Positions 49,413 through 59,285 of a DNA stretch of 64,000 nt are shown one piece after another. Source of the stretch: Gordonia sp. PDNC005 (GTDB taxonomy: Bacteria; Actinomycetota; Actinomycetes; Mycobacteriales; Mycobacteriaceae). Made by a program: the position numbers and the translations under genes. The first letter of the stretch is position 1, and every line of letters begins with the position of its first letter. Below the pieces are notes generated by a model that was not told where the DNA came from, made no database searches, and saw nothing but the letters and a program-made list of their open reading frames with translations. The stretch covers positions 1,240,001-1,304,000 of the forward strand of contig NZ_CP070351.1 of NCBI RefSeq assembly GCF_016919385.1. The letters are read 5' to 3'.

Positions 49413-52103
49413 GTGACGAACTCCGATCAGAGCGCCGGCCTCCCCAAGTCGTGGGACCCCTCCGAGCATGAAGCGGGCCTGTACGAGCGGTGGGTAGACG
49501 CCGGATACTTCGAAGCTGACGCGTCAAGCGACAAGCCCGGCTACTCGATCGTCCTGCCTCCGCCGAACGTGACCGGCTCGCTGCACATGGGGCACGCGCT
49601 CGACCACACCCTCATGGACACCCTGACACGCCGTAAGCGCATGCAGGGGTTCGAGGTGCTGTGGCTGCCCGGCATGGATCATGCGGGCATCGCGACGCAG
49701 ACCATCGTCGAGAAGCAGCTCGCCGCTGAGGGCACCTCCCGCCAGGAGCTCGGACGCGAGGCCTTCGTCGAGCGTGTCTGGAAGTGGAAGGCCGAATCGG
49801 GCGGCACGATTCAGAGCCAGATGCGTCGTCTCGGTGAGGGCGTCGACTGGAACCGCGACCGGTTCACCATGGACGAGGGCCTGTCCCGTGCCGTCCAGAC
49901 GATCTTCAAGAAGCTCTACGACGACGGTCTGATCTACCGGGCCGAGCGTCTGGTCAACTGGTCGCCCGCCCAGCAGACCGCCATCTCCGACATCGAGGTC
50001 AAGTACAAGGATGTCGACGGTGAGCTCGTCTCGTTCCGCTACGGATCGCTCGACGACGCGCAGCCTCACATCGTCGTTGCCACGACCCGTATGGAGACCA
50101 TGCTCGGCGACACCGCGATCGCCGTTCACCCCGACGACGAGCGCTACAAGGCACTGATCGGTGTCGAACTCGATCACCCGTTCCTCGACCGCAAGATCCC
50201 GGTGATCGCTGACGACTACGTCGATCCCGAATTCGGCTCGGGCGCAGTCAAGATCACGCCTGCCCACGACCCGAACGACTTCGCGATCGGCCAGCGGCAC
50301 AACTTGCCGATGATCACGATCATGGACTCCACCGCGGTCATCGAGGGCACCGGAACCCAGTTCGACGGACTCGACCGCTTCGCGGCGCGCGTGGCAGTGC
50401 GTGAGGCGCTCGCCGAGCAGGGACGCATCGTCAAGGAGGTGCGCCCGTACTCGCACAGCGTCGGCCACTCCGAGCGGGCGGGCGAGCCGATCGAGCCGCG
50501 ACTGTCGATGCAGTGGTGGGTCGACGTGTCGTCGCTCGCCAAGGCAGCAGGCGACGCCGTCCGCGACGGCGACACCGTGATCCACCCGAAGAGCCAGGAA
50601 CCGCGCTGGTTCGACTGGGTCGACGACATGCACGACTGGACCATCTCGCGTCAGCTCTGGTGGGGCCACCGAATCCCGATCTGGTACGGCCCGGACGGCG
50701 AAGTCGAGTGCTTCGGCCCCGACGAGACCGCGCCCGAGGGCTGGGAGCAGGACCCCGACGTCCTCGACACCTGGTTCAGCTCCGGACTGTGGCCGTTCTC
50801 GACGATGGGCTGGCCGGAGCAGACCGCCGATCTCGACAAGTTCTACCCGACATCGGTGCTGGTCACAGGCTACGACATCCTGTTCTTCTGGGTCGCCCGC
50901 ATGATGATGTTCGGAACCTACGTCTCGAACCTCGACCTCGGCGGCCTACCGGGGCGGCCTGCGACGGTTCCGTTCCGCGACGTCTTCCTCCACGGTCTCG
51001 TCCGTGACGAACGCGGTCAGAAGATGAGCAAGTCGAAGGGCAACGGCATCGACCCACTCGACTGGGTCGACCGCTTCGGAGCCGACGCGCTGCGCTTCAC
51101 CCTCGCTCGCGGAGCCAACCCCGGAAGCGACATCTCGGTCGGCGAATCGCACGCGCAGAGCTCTCGCAATTTCGCGACCAAGCTGTTCAACGCCACCAAG
51201 TTCGCCATGATGAACGGTGCCGTGGTACCTGATCCCGCTCGCTCCGCTCCCGGCGATCGCCTCGGGGATCTCCCCGCCGCCGACGAACTGACCGTCGCCG
51301 ACCGCTGGATCCTCGGCCGACTCGACCAGGTGCTGACCGACGTCGACACCGGCTTCGAGACGTATGAGTTCTCGAAGGCCTGCGAGGCGCTGTACCACTT
51401 CGCGTGGGACGAGGTCTGCGACTGGTACCTCGAGCTGTCGAAGGTCCAGGTCGCCGAGGGCGGCGCCCGCGCCGACGCCACCGCGCTTGTCCTCGGAACC
51501 ATTCTCGACAAGCTGCTTCGCGCGCTGCACCCGGTGATGCCCTTCGTCACCGAAGTCCTCTGGACCACCCTGACCGGCGGCGAGTCCGTCGTGATCGCCG
51601 AGTGGCCCACACCCTCGGGCGCACCCGCGGACCCGACCGCGGCCCAGCAGATCGACGACCTCCAGAAGCTCATCACCGAGGTCCGACGTTTCCGCAGCGA
51701 CCAGGGTCTGGGTCCCGGACAGCGAGTCGCCGCCACCGTCGAGGGCCTCGAAGCACTCGGATTGGCGACTCTGCGCGGCCAGCTCGACTCGCTCGCGCGC
51801 CTCGAGGCCGCGGGTGACGACTTCGCGGCGACCGCGACCATTGAAGTCCGCCTCTCGGGCGGCACCGCGACCGTCGCGATCGACACCTCCGGGACCGTCG
51901 ACGTCGAAGCCGAGCGCAAGCGTGCGGCAAAGGACCTCGCCGCCGCCGAGAAGGAACTCGCGGGCACCACCGGGAAGCTCGGCAACGAGCAGTTCCTGTC
52001 CAAGGCCCCCGACGCCGTCGTCGACAAGATCAAGGCTCGCCAGGCCCTCGCACAGGAGGACATCGCCCGTCTGAAGGCCAAGCTCGAGGCGCTGGGCGCC
52101 TGA
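49413..52103 (+). CDS. valS: Valyl-tRNA synthetase
   Basis: 896 residues, class I synthetase. HIGH motif as [15 protein letters not shown] near residue 50, the CP1 editing domain (about 190-350), KMSKS as [11 protein letters not shown] near 535, and the C-terminal coiled coil ([14 protein letters not shown] region). Charges tRNA-Val and edits Thr. GTG start directly after a TAGAAT -10, so a leaderless message. Its TGA shares one base with the folC ATG. Confidence 0.96.
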   Translation: MTNSDQSAGLPKSWDPSEHEAGLYERWVDAGYFEADASSDKPGYSIVLPPPNVTGSLHMGHALDHTLMDTLTRRKRMQGFEVLWLPGMDHAGIATQTIVEKQLAAEGTSRQELGREAFVERVWKWKAESGGTIQSQMRRLGEGVDWNRDRFTMDEGLSRAVQTIFKKLYDDGLIYRAERLVNWSPAQQTAISDIEVKYKDVDGELVSFRYGSLDDAQPHIVVATTRMETMLGDTAIAVHPDDERYKALIGVELDHPFLDRKIPVIADDYVDPEFGSGAVKITPAHDPNDFAIGQRHNLPMITIMDSTAVIEGTGTQFDGLDRFAARVAVREALAEQGRIVKEVRPYSHSVGHSERAGEPIEPRLSMQWWVDVSSLAKAAGDAVRDGDTVIHPKSQEPRWFDWVDDMHDWTISRQLWWGHRIPIWYGPDGEVECFGPDETAPEGWEQDPDVLDTWFSSGLWPFSTMGWPEQTADLDKFYPTSVLVTGYDILFFWVARMMMFGTYVSNLDLGGLPGRPATVPFRDVFLHGLVRDERGQKMSKSKGNGIDPLDWVDRFGADALRFTLARGANPGSDISVGESHAQSSRNFATKLFNATKFAMMNGAVVPDPARSAPGDRLGDLPAADELTVADRWILGRLDQVLTDVDTGFETYEFSKACEALYHFAWDEVCDWYLELSKVQVAEGGARADATALVLGTILDKLLRALHPVMPFVTEVLWTTLTGGESVVIAEWPTPSGAPADPTAAQQIDDLQKLITEVRRFRSDQGLGPGQRVAATVEGLEALGLATLRGQLDSLARLEAAGDDFAATATIEVRLSGGTATVAIDTSGTVDVEAERKRAAKDLAAAEKELAGTTGKLGNEQFLSKAPDAVVDKIKARQALAQEDIARLKAKLEALGA

Positions 52104-53500
52104 TGGCTCCCAGCCCGGAGGACCTCGCCGAACTCGCGGCGGTAGAGGCCGAACTCGACACCCGCTGGCCCGAGACCAAGATCGAGCCGTCGCTGACACG
52201 GATCAACCTGCTGCTCGAACTGCTGGGGAACCCTCAGCACGCCTACCCGGCGATTCACATCGCGGGAACCAACGGGAAGACGTCGGTCACGCGGATGATC
52301 GACTCTCTGTTGCAGGCGTTTCACCGCCGTACCGGTCGGATCACCAGCCCTCACCTGCAACTGGTGACCGAGCGGATCGCGATCGACGGCACCCCGATCT
52401 CGCCACGGCTCTACGTGGACACGTACCGGGAGCTGGAGCCGTTCATCACGATGGTCGACGACTCGTCGACCGCGCAGGGCGGCCCGCGCATGAGCAAGTT
52501 CGAAGTCCTCACCGCGATGGCGTACGCCGCGTTCGCGGAGGCTCCGATCGAGGTGGCCGTCGTCGAGACGGGCATGGGTGGACGCTGGGACGCGACCAAC
52601 GTGATCGACTCCAAGGTCGCGGTGATCACTCCGATCGCGATGGACCACGCCGACTACCTCGGTGACACGCTCACGGCGATCGCAGGGGAGAAGGCGGGCA
52701 TCATCAAACCCGGCCCCACCGACGCCGTGGTCCCGAGCGATCCGGTGACCGTCATCGGCCCGCAGGAGCCTGAGGTGGCCGACGTGCTGCTGCGGGCGAG
52801 TGTGGAGGCCGGGACCATCGTCGCGCGTCAGAACTCCGAGTTCGCAGTCCTCGACTCGGCGACCGCCGTCGGTGGGCAACTGCTGCGGATCCAAGGACTC
52901 GGCGGCGTGTACGACGACGTGTTCCTTCCGCTGCACGGCGCTCACCAGGCGCAGAACGCGGCCCTCGCGCTCGCCGCAGTCGAGGCGTTCTTCGGTGCCG
53001 GAGCCGACCGTCAGCTCGACGTCGACACCGTCCGCGAAGCATTCGCCGAGGTTCGGACTCCCGGACGCCTGGAACGGCTGAGGAATGCGCCGAGCGTCTT
53101 CGTCGACGCCGCGCACAACCCACACGGTGCACGCGCGCTGGCCCAGGCGTTGGTGTCGGAGTTCGACTTCCGTCGCCTGATCGGGGTGATCGGCGTGCTC
53201 GGCGACAAGGATGCGCGAGGGCTGCTGACGGAGCTCGAGCCCGTGCTCGACGCCGTCGTCCTCACGAACAACGGCTCGCCCCGGGCGCTCGACACGGACT
53301 CGCTCTACGACCTCGCGCTGCCGATCTTCGGTGACGAGCGCGTGAGTGTGGAGCCTTTCCTGCCCGACGCCGTCGAGGCGGCCATCGCCCTCGCCGAAGA
53401 CGGCGAGACCGGGACTGTGTCCGGTGCGGGCGTCATCATCACCGGATCGGTCGTCACCGCAGGCGCCGGTCGCACACTGTTTGCGAAGGACCCGTCATGA
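52103..53500 (+). CDS. folC: Folylpolyglutamate / dihydrofolate synthase
   Basis: 465 residues. ATP loop HIAGTNGKTSVTRMID near residue 55, folate-binding and Mur-ligase-like middle domain with VVETGMGGRWDATN near 155 and GEKAGIIKPG near 195, and DAAHNPHGARAL near 335. It adds glutamate to dihydropteroate and extends the polyglutamate tail of folates. Start overlaps the valS stop, so coupled. Stop overlaps the next gene by 4 nt. Confidence 0.95.
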   Translation: MAPSPEDLAELAAVEAELDTRWPETKIEPSLTRINLLLELLGNPQHAYPAIHIAGTNGKTSVTRMIDSLLQAFHRRTGRITSPHLQLVTERIAIDGTPISPRLYVDTYRELEPFITMVDDSSTAQGGPRMSKFEVLTAMAYAAFAEAPIEVAVVETGMGGRWDATNVIDSKVAVITPIAMDHADYLGDTLTAIAGEKAGIIKPGPTDAVVPSDPVTVIGPQEPEVADVLLRASVEAGTIVARQNSEFAVLDSATAVGGQLLRIQGLGGVYDDVFLPLHGAHQAQNAALALAAVEAFFGAGADRQLDVDTVREAFAEVRTPGRLERLRNAPSVFVDAAHNPHGARALAQALVSEFDFRRLIGVIGVLGDKDARGLLTELEPVLDAVVLTNNGSPRALDTDSLYDLALPIFGDERVSVEPFLPDAVEAAIALAEDGETGTVSGAGVIITGSVVTAGAGRTLFAKDPS

Positions 53501-53895
53501 CCGACGAGAACACTCCGGCGGTCAACCCGCCCGCCACCGATCCGTGGAAGGGATTCCGCGGTGTGATGGCCGGAACGCTGATCCTCGAAGTGATCGTGGT
53601 CCTGTTGGCCTTCCCGATCATCGCCAAGATCGGCGGTGGTCTCGGCTGGGGATCAGGCCTGTATCTCGGTGCGATGACGCTCGCTCACGTCCTGATGTCC
53701 GGCATGTGCGCGCGGTCATGGGCGCTGCCCGCGATCCTCGTGCTCCAACTGCTCCTCATCGCAGGCGGGTTGTTTCACTGGTCGATCGCTGTGATCGGAG
53801 TGATCTTCCTCTGCGTCTGGGTGTACATCGCGTACATCCGTCGCGACGTCGCACTGCGCATCGAACGGGGACTCCTGCCCAGCCAACGCGCGTAG
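53497..53895 (+). CDS. DUF4233 membrane protein
   Basis: 132 residues, four hydrophobic helices (about 25-47, 50-68, 72-88, 92-112) after a Pro/Thr-rich N-terminus and before a short basic tail. Always found behind folC in mycobacteria (Rv2446c position). Function unknown. ATG at 53497 overlaps the folC stop by 4 nt. Confidence 0.85.
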   Translation: MTDENTPAVNPPATDPWKGFRGVMAGTLILEVIVVLLAFPIIAKIGGGLGWGSGLYLGAMTLAHVLMSGMCARSWALPAILVLQLLLIAGGLFHWSIAVIGVIFLCVWVYIAYIRRDVALRIERGLLPSQRA

Positions 53896-53970
53896 TCCGA
53901 TCGAGCGAATCCGTCCGTTACACTTCACAGCAGTAGCGTCGATCACTCCGAGATCGACCGGAAGGATTGC

Positions 53971-54405
53971 ATGCGCTCGTCTCATCTCGTGTCCGCGCTG
54001 ATCGCTGCGGTTGCGGTTCCGCTGTTCATCGCACCGCTCGCGCACGCGGCGCCGTCGTCGACTCTTCCGTCGACGACCACGCCGTCGTCGGAGGGCTTCG
54101 ACCCGTCGATGGTGAAGCCAGGCCTGCCGATGCCGGTGCCCGAGGGCTCCTTCGGGTACATCGCGACGCGCGGTGCGACCAAGTGGATGGACGATCGCCA
54201 GCCGGGTGCGCTCATCCGGAATCTTCCGGTGCCGCCTGCGTTCCGGCAGGCGAACAGTGCGATGGGCAAGATCATCGACGCCGAGCTCGATGCCGCGATG
54301 GCGAAGCCGGGCGCCTGCGTTCAGATCATCGTCACGCCGCACTCCAAGTCGGGCCTGTTCAGCTATGGATTCTTCGCCATCGAGCCCGAGTACTGCCCCA
54401 GCTGA
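53971..54405 (+). CDS. Secreted protein of unknown function
   Basis: 144 residues. Signal peptide to about residue 27 (AHAAP cleavage), Ser/Thr/Pro-rich linker (to about 42), then a small domain with two Cys residues (CVQIIV and EYCPS at the C-terminus) that could form a disulfide. I do not recognise the family. GGAAGGA precedes the ATG at 53971. Confidence 0.65.
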   Translation: MRSSHLVSALIAAVAVPLFIAPLAHAAPSSTLPSTTTPSSEGFDPSMVKPGLPMPVPEGSFGYIATRGATKWMDDRQPGALIRNLPVPPAFRQANSAMGKIIDAELDAAMAKPGACVQIIVTPHSKSGLFSYGFFAIEPEYCPS

Positions 54406-54430
54406 CGCGGCGTATGAGGCCACCGGTCGT

Positions 54431-54436
54431 TACAGT
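54431..54436 (+). promoter_or_regulatory. Candidate -10 for leaderless ndk
   Basis: TACAGT ends 6 nt before the GTG start of ndk; no SD between. Confidence 0.45.
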
Positions 54437-54442
54437 GTCCTG

Positions 54443-54859
54443 GTGACTGAACAGACTCTCGTCCTCATCAAGCCCGACGGCGTGCAGCGCGGTGTCATCG
54501 GTGAAGTGATCTCCCGCATCGAACGCAAAGGCCTGACGCTGGCCGCGCTCGAACTGCGCACCGTCACCACCGAGATCGCCAGTGAGCACTACGCCGAGCA
54601 CGCCGAACGCCCGTTCTTCGGTTCGCTGCTCGAATTCATCACCTCCGGCCCCGTGGTCGCACTCGTCGTGGAAGGCCCGCGCGCCATCGCCGCGTTCCGT
54701 CAGCTCGCGGGCGGCACCGATCCCGTCGAGAAGGCCACACCCGGCACGATCCGCGGTGACTTCGGCCTCGAGACCCAGTTCAACCTGGTTCACGGCTCCG
54801 ACTCGCCCGAGTCCGCCGCTCGTGAGATCGCCCTCTGGTTCCCGTCGCTCAACTCCTGA
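54443..54859 (+). CDS. ndk: Nucleoside diphosphate kinase
   Basis: 138 residues. [20 protein letters not shown] at the start, [16 protein letters not shown] near 92 and the phospho-acceptor His in [12 protein letters not shown] near 117. It moves phosphate between nucleoside tri- and diphosphates. GTG at 54443 is directly downstream of a TACAGT -10. Same neighbours as Rv2445c in M. tuberculosis. Confidence 0.96.
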   Translation: MTEQTLVLIKPDGVQRGVIGEVISRIERKGLTLAALELRTVTTEIASEHYAEHAERPFFGSLLEFITSGPVVALVVEGPRAIAAFRQLAGGTDPVEKATPGTIRGDFGLETQFNLVHGSDSPESAAREIALWFPSLNS

Positions 54860-54929
54860 TCCGACACCCTCGCGCCGCGGCGCGCGGGGCACTTTTCCAG
54901 GCTGTGCGGGTTCTTCCCGGCACGTGTGG

Positions 54930-55128
54930 GATACTTGTTGTAGTTCACGGCGTCACACTTTGACGCCGAGGGCTCGGCGGACGAACCGCCACAGCAAGGC
55001 GTCGAGAACGACGCGAAGACCACACAACACCCGGTCGCTTCGACCGGCACACATTGGGAAGGCCCTCGCGTGGCCGCGTCGTGAGAAGTTCACACGCCCG
55101 ACGCGCCCGGGGGTCTCGAGGAGACCAC
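54930..55128 (+). promoter_or_regulatory. rne promoter and long 5' leader
   Basis: GATACT (54930-54935) is a good -10; a start near 54942 would give a leader of about 187 nt. The leader holds small hairpins such as GGCGTC/GACGCC (near 54950-54968) and GGTCG/CGACC. A long structured leader fits feedback control of RNase E message, but that is inference. Confidence 0.45.
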
Positions 55129-58100
55129 GTGACCGACAACGGGTCGCCGGTGAACGCCGACAAGGCGGATTTCACGGCGGAACATTTTCCCCTTCGACTC
55201 CGCGTGCACGCACTCGCCCGGATGCTGGAATCCACCAGCCGGGACGTGCTTGCGCACCTTGGTGAGTTGGGGGTGACGGCGCGCACCGCGCAGTCGTCCA
55301 TTTCACGCGACGACGCATACGCCGTCGCACAGCGTCTTGGCGCCACCGCGCCCGACGCTTCCACCGACGACGCCGCAGCCGCGGCAGCGGAACCCTCGAC
55401 GTCGCTGTTCTCGGCGGTTGAGGTCGTGGAGCCGCAGGCGCCTGCCGCTGCGGGCGACGCGGGAGCGCCTCTCTTCTTGTCGGCGGACACTCCGGCAGGC
55501 GGCAAGCCCGCCAAGAAGGCCGCGGCGCGTAAGGCCGCCGCCCGGAAGACCACGAAGCCCGACGCCGAGCCTGTGACCGACGAGCGTCCCGCCGCCGAGT
55601 CGACCTCGGATGAGACATCTGAGGACAAGAAGACCGAGGACAAGAAGCCCGAGGACAAGAACGCCGACGACAAGAACGCCGACGACAAGAAGGCCGACGG
55701 CAAGAAATCCGCCCGCAAGTCCGCGAAGAAGGCGGACGACGGCGAGGCCGCGCCTGCCAAGAAGAAGAGCGCCAAGAAGTCAGGCAAGAAGGCCAAGACG
55801 GCAGACTCCGACGACACCGCCGATGCGCCTGCCGTCGAGATCTCCGAGCAGGCGCCGATCGACGGACCGGAGGGTGCCGACGCGTCGGCAGTCGCCGACG
55901 CCTCGACCGGCGATGCGCAGGTGGCCGACGAGTCCGCCGACGACACCACCAACGCCGAAGCGGACTCGGACGCCGATGCGGAAGACTCTGCAGAGAACGA
56001 GTCGCGGTCGCGCCGCCGTCGTCGTGGACGCCGCGGTCGCGGCCGTGGACGCGGCGACCAGCCCGCCGACGAGCAGAACGACATCACCGAGGCCGCCGAC
56101 ACCGGCAGTGCAGGCGACGAGGAGCAGGCCGCACCTGACGCCGCTCCCGGAGACACGGCGCCGGAGTCCGAGGACTCGTCCGACGACACGGAGACCTCCG
56201 ACACCGACTCCGGCGACGACGCCTCCGATGACGCGACGCCCACCAGCAAGCGTCGGCGTCGCCGTCGTCGCCGTCGTGGAGCCGGTGAAGGCGAGGAGGC
56301 GACGTCGTCCGACGATCCGCCGAACACCGTCGTCCACGAACGCGAGCCCCGCACCAAGAGAGTGCGCGACGAAGTCCAGGGCATCTCCGGATCCACTCGG
56401 CTGGAGGCCAAGCGCCAGCGTCGACGTGACGGACGGGACGCGGGACGTCGTCGTCCGCCGATTCTGACCGAGTCGGAATTCCTGGCCCGCCGTGAGTCGG
56501 TGGAGCGAGTCATGGTGATCCGCGAGCGCGGCGCCAACGCGACCACCGAGGACTACACGCAGGTCGCCGTTCTCGAAGACGGAGTCCTGGTTGAGCACTT
56601 CGTGACCACCGAGACGTCACAGTCGATGGTCGGCAACATCTACCTTGGCCGCGTCCAGAACGTGCTGCCCGGCATGGAGGCTGCGTTCGTCGACATCGGC
56701 CGAGGCCGCAACGGCGTCCTGTACGCGGGCGAGGTCAACTGGGAGGCTGCGGGCCTCGACGGTCGATCACGCAAGATCGAGCAGGCCCTCAAGCCCGGCG
56801 ACTACGTACTGGTCCAGGTCAGCAAGGACCCGATCGGACACAAGGGCGCTCGCCTGACGACACAGATCTCGCTGGCCGGCCGTTACCTGGTGTACGTGCC
56901 CGGCGGGACGTCGACCGGCATCAGCCGGAAGCTGCCCGACACCGAGCGCAAGCGTCTCAAGCAGATCCTCTCCAAGCTCGTGCCGGACGAGGCGGGCGTC
57001 ATCATCCGCACCGCGTCGGAGGGTGTCAGCGCAGAGGAGCTCGCGGCCGACGTCGCACGACTGGAATCGCAGTGGAAGGGCATCGAAGCCGCCGCCGCTG
57101 AGCATTCGGAGAAAGCGTCCGGAACTCCGCGTGCGCTGTACGAAGAGCCCGACCTGCTGGTCCGCGTGGTCCGCGACCTGTTCAACGAGGATTTCAGCAA
57201 GCTCGTCGTCGAAGGCGACAAGGCGTGGAAACTGGTCTCCGGGTATGTCAACGACGTCGCCTCCGACCTGTCCGAGCGGGTCGAGGAGTTCGCCAAGGCG
57301 CACGCGGACGCTCCCGACTCGTTCGCCGTGCACCGCATCGACGAGCAGCTCGCGAAGGCACTCGACCGGAAGGTGTGGCTGCCTTCTGGCGGCACGCTGA
57401 TCATCGAGCACACCGAGGCGATGACCGTCGTCGACGTCAACACCGGCAAGTTCACCGGTTCGGGCGGCAATCTCGAGGAGACGGTCACCAGGAACAACCT
57501 GGAAGCCGCGGAGGAGATCGTCCGGCAGATGCGTCTGCGTGACATCGGCGGCATGATCATCGTCGACTTCATCGACATGGTCCTCGAGTCGAACCGCGAT
57601 CTTGTGCTGCGTCGCCTCACCGAGGCGCTGGCCCGTGACCGCACACGTCACCAGGTGTCCGAAGTGACGTCGCTAGGACTTGTGCAGATGACACGCAAGC
57701 GTCTCGGCACCGGCTTGCTCGAAGCCTTCTCGACCACGTGCACCGCGTGTGCAGGTCGGGGAGTGATCGTCCACGCCAATCCTGTCGAGGTCCGTCCGGC
57801 GTCGTCCGACGACGCTTCGCGCGGGGATTCGAGCAGCCGACGGACGCGTCGTAAGAAGGGACGCGCCGAGGCCGCTCCGGAGACGAAGCCCGAGGCGGCC
57901 CCATCGGTCCAGCAGCCCAAGGCGCCGCACAAGCCCGCCGCGGAGCACCCGCTGTTCCGGACCATGGCTCACCACGACGACGAACACGGTCACGATCACA
58001 GCGACGATCACGCAGTCGCCGACCATCCGGTGGAGGTCGCGCCCGTAGCGGTCGTAGAGACGGCCGACGCCGCGGTTGAGGTTGCTGCTGTCGCGCCGGT

Positions 58101-58377
58101 CGCCGTGGACGTACCCGATGCAGTGGCCCCGGTCGCCGAGCCGGCGCCTGTCGCCGACGCGGCCCCGGCCGCCGGAGTGGTCCGACGACGTCGTCGGGCG
58201 GTCCGCCGTCCGTCGGCGCCCACCGCGGTCGCCCCGGAAGCGATCACCGTTGGAAGTGCGGAACCGCCGGTCACCACCGTCGCCCCCCAGGCTTCCGAGC
58301 CGGTCGTGTCGGTCACCCGGACCCCGCGCAGGCGTACCGGTCGACGTGCGGCGGGGCCTCCGCCGGGCGGCGACTGA
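55129..58377 (+). CDS. rne: Ribonuclease E/G
   Basis: 1082 residues. N-terminal acidic/basic disordered region (to about 440) with an IF2N-like start (RLRVHALARMLE) and a 15-bp tandem repeat; then an S1 domain (GNIYLGRVQNVLPGMEAAFVDIG near 505), a DNase I-like catalytic domain with VVDVNTGKF near 770 and FIDMV near 815, and the Zn-link CTACAG near 873, followed by an Ala/Val/Pro-rich tail. It is the core endonuclease of RNA decay and rRNA processing. GTG at 55129 follows GAGGAGA; the upstream frame was rejected. Confidence 0.94.
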   Translation: MTDNGSPVNADKADFTAEHFPLRLRVHALARMLESTSRDVLAHLGELGVTARTAQSSISRDDAYAVAQRLGATAPDASTDDAAAAAAEPSTSLFSAVEVVEPQAPAAAGDAGAPLFLSADTPAGGKPAKKAAARKAAARKTTKPDAEPVTDERPAAESTSDETSEDKKTEDKKPEDKNADDKNADDKKADGKKSARKSAKKADDGEAAPAKKKSAKKSGKKAKTADSDDTADAPAVEISEQAPIDGPEGADASAVADASTGDAQVADESADDTTNAEADSDADAEDSAENESRSRRRRRGRRGRGRGRGDQPADEQNDITEAADTGSAGDEEQAAPDAAPGDTAPESEDSSDDTETSDTDSGDDASDDATPTSKRRRRRRRRRGAGEGEEATSSDDPPNTVVHEREPRTKRVRDEVQGISGSTRLEAKRQRRRDGRDAGRRRPPILTESEFLARRESVERVMVIRERGANATTEDYTQVAVLEDGVLVEHFVTTETSQSMVGNIYLGRVQNVLPGMEAAFVDIGRGRNGVLYAGEVNWEAAGLDGRSRKIEQALKPGDYVLVQVSKDPIGHKGARLTTQISLAGRYLVYVPGGTSTGISRKLPDTERKRLKQILSKLVPDEAGVIIRTASEGVSAEELAADVARLESQWKGIEAAAAEHSEKASGTPRALYEEPDLLVRVVRDLFNEDFSKLVVEGDKAWKLVSGYVNDVASDLSERVEEFAKAHADAPDSFAVHRIDEQLAKALDRKVWLPSGGTLIIEHTEAMTVVDVNTGKFTGSGGNLEETVTRNNLEAAEEIVRQMRLRDIGGMIIVDFIDMVLESNRDLVLRRLTEALARDRTRHQVSEVTSLGLVQMTRKRLGTGLLEAFSTTCTACAGRGVIVHANPVEVRPASSDDASRGDSSSRRTRRKKGRAEAAPETKPEAAPSVQQPKAPHKPAAEHPLFRTMAHHDDEHGHDHSDDHAVADHPVEVAPVAVVETADAAVEVAAVAPVAVDVPDAVAPVAEPAPVADAAPAAGVVRRRRRAVRRPSAPTAVAPEAITVGSAEPPVTTVAPQASEPVVSVTRTPRRRTGRRAAGPPPGGD
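55621..55710 (+). repeat. 15-bp tandem repeat, six copies, in rne
   Basis: Six successive units of the type GAsGACAAGAAnnCC encode acidic-basic (E/D)DKKx pentapeptides in the disordered N-terminal part of RNase E/G. The last two units have diverged. Copy number may vary between strains. Confidence 0.75.
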
Positions 58378-58395
58378 CACGCCGGCGAGATGAGT

Positions 58396-58425
58396 TTGAC
58401 CTGATAGGGAGCGCTACCGTAACCT
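58396..58425 (+). promoter_or_regulatory. rplU promoter
   Basis: TTGACC (58396-58401), 18-nt spacer, TAACCT (58420-58425). A start near 58432 gives a leader of about 150 nt ahead of rplU. Confidence 0.5.
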
Positions 58426-58475
58426 TGACAGGTCGCATCCCCCAGACGCGCGCTGACGCCTGCGCTGGAGAGGAA

Positions 58476-58568
58476 ATGCTCCGAGGACGGATCCCCGGAG
58501 TGTGCAGCACCACAGATTCGCTGGAGCGCAGGAATGGCCTGCGACTTCGGCCCGATGAGACAAGTTAG
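58476..58568 (+). CDS. 30-residue uORF in the rplU leader
   Basis: ATG at 58476 follows AGAGGAA closely and reads 30 codons (MLRGRIPGVCS...) to a TAG whose last bases form part of the rplU SD (AGAGGA). Termination there would place a ribosome on the rplU start. Candidate coupling or autoregulatory leader; no family match. Confidence 0.4.
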   Translation: MLRGRIPGVCSTTDSLERRNGLRLRPDETS

Positions 58569-58580
58569 AGGACAGCGGGA

Positions 58581-58892
58581 ATGGCTACGTACGCGATCGT
58601 CAAGACCGGCGGTAAGCAGTACAAGGTCGCCGAAGGCGACATTGTGAAGGTTGAGAAGATCGACGCCGCTCAGGGCAGCAGCGTTGATCTGCCGGTGGCG
58701 CTGGTCGTCGATGGTGCGAACCTCACCACCGATGCGGACAAGCTCGCCAAGGTGTCGGTCGCAGCCGAGATCCTCGAGCACGTCAAGGGTCCGAAGATCC
58801 GCATCCACAAGTTCAAGAACAAGACCGGCTACCACAAGCGCCAGGGTCACCGTCAGAACCTGACGGTCCTCAAGGTCACCGGTATCAAGTAA
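58581..58892 (+). CDS. rplU: 50S ribosomal protein L21
   Basis: 103 residues with the L21 pattern [17 protein letters not shown] and the C-terminal [14 protein letters not shown]. Binds 23S rRNA. ATG at 58581 with AGAGGA 8 nt upstream. Followed by rpmA in the usual order. Confidence 0.97.
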   Translation: MATYAIVKTGGKQYKVAEGDIVKVEKIDAAQGSSVDLPVALVVDGANLTTDADKLAKVSVAAEILEHVKGPKIRIHKFKNKTGYHKRQGHRQNLTVLKVTGIK

Positions 58893-58924
58893 GCAACGCA
58901 CTTTTCTTTCAGGAGGAATGAACC

Positions 58925-59188
58925 ATGGCACATAAGAAGGGTGCATCCAGCTCGCGCAACGGTCGCGATTCGAATGCCCAGCGACTCGGTGTGAAGCGCT
59001 TCGGCGGCCAGCAGGTCAGCGCGGGCGAGATCCTGATCCGTCAGCGCGGCACCAAGTTCCACCCGGGCGTCAACGTCGGTCGCGGTGGCGACGACACGCT
59101 GTTCGCTCTCGAGGCAGGCGCCGTGCAGTTCGGCACCAAGCGCGGCCGCAAGACCGTGAACATCGTCCCGGAGTCGGCCTCGGTCTGA
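58925..59188 (+). CDS. rpmA: 50S ribosomal protein L27
   Basis: 87 residues: [16 protein letters not shown] and the [23 protein letters not shown] core are diagnostic. No N-terminal cleavage extension of the Firmicute type. AGGAGG precedes the ATG. Confidence 0.97.
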   Translation: MAHKKGASSSRNGRDSNAQRLGVKRFGGQQVSAGEILIRQRGTKFHPGVNVGRGGDDTLFALEAGAVQFGTKRGRKTVNIVPESASV

Positions 59189-59220
59189 CACCAGGTGTTC
59201 TGGTAACAAGCTCTACACAG

Positions 59221-59255
59221 GGCGGGTCGGGGTCACTACAGAACCCTGACCCGCC
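59221..59255 (+). terminator. Hairpin between rpmA and obg
   Basis: GGCGGGTC.GGGG paired with CCC.GACCCGCC around an 11-nt loop, followed by TTGTGT. Probable partial or full terminator before obg. Confidence 0.7.
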
Positions 59256-59285
59256 TTGTGTCATTCGGTGAGGAAGGAGACGAAC

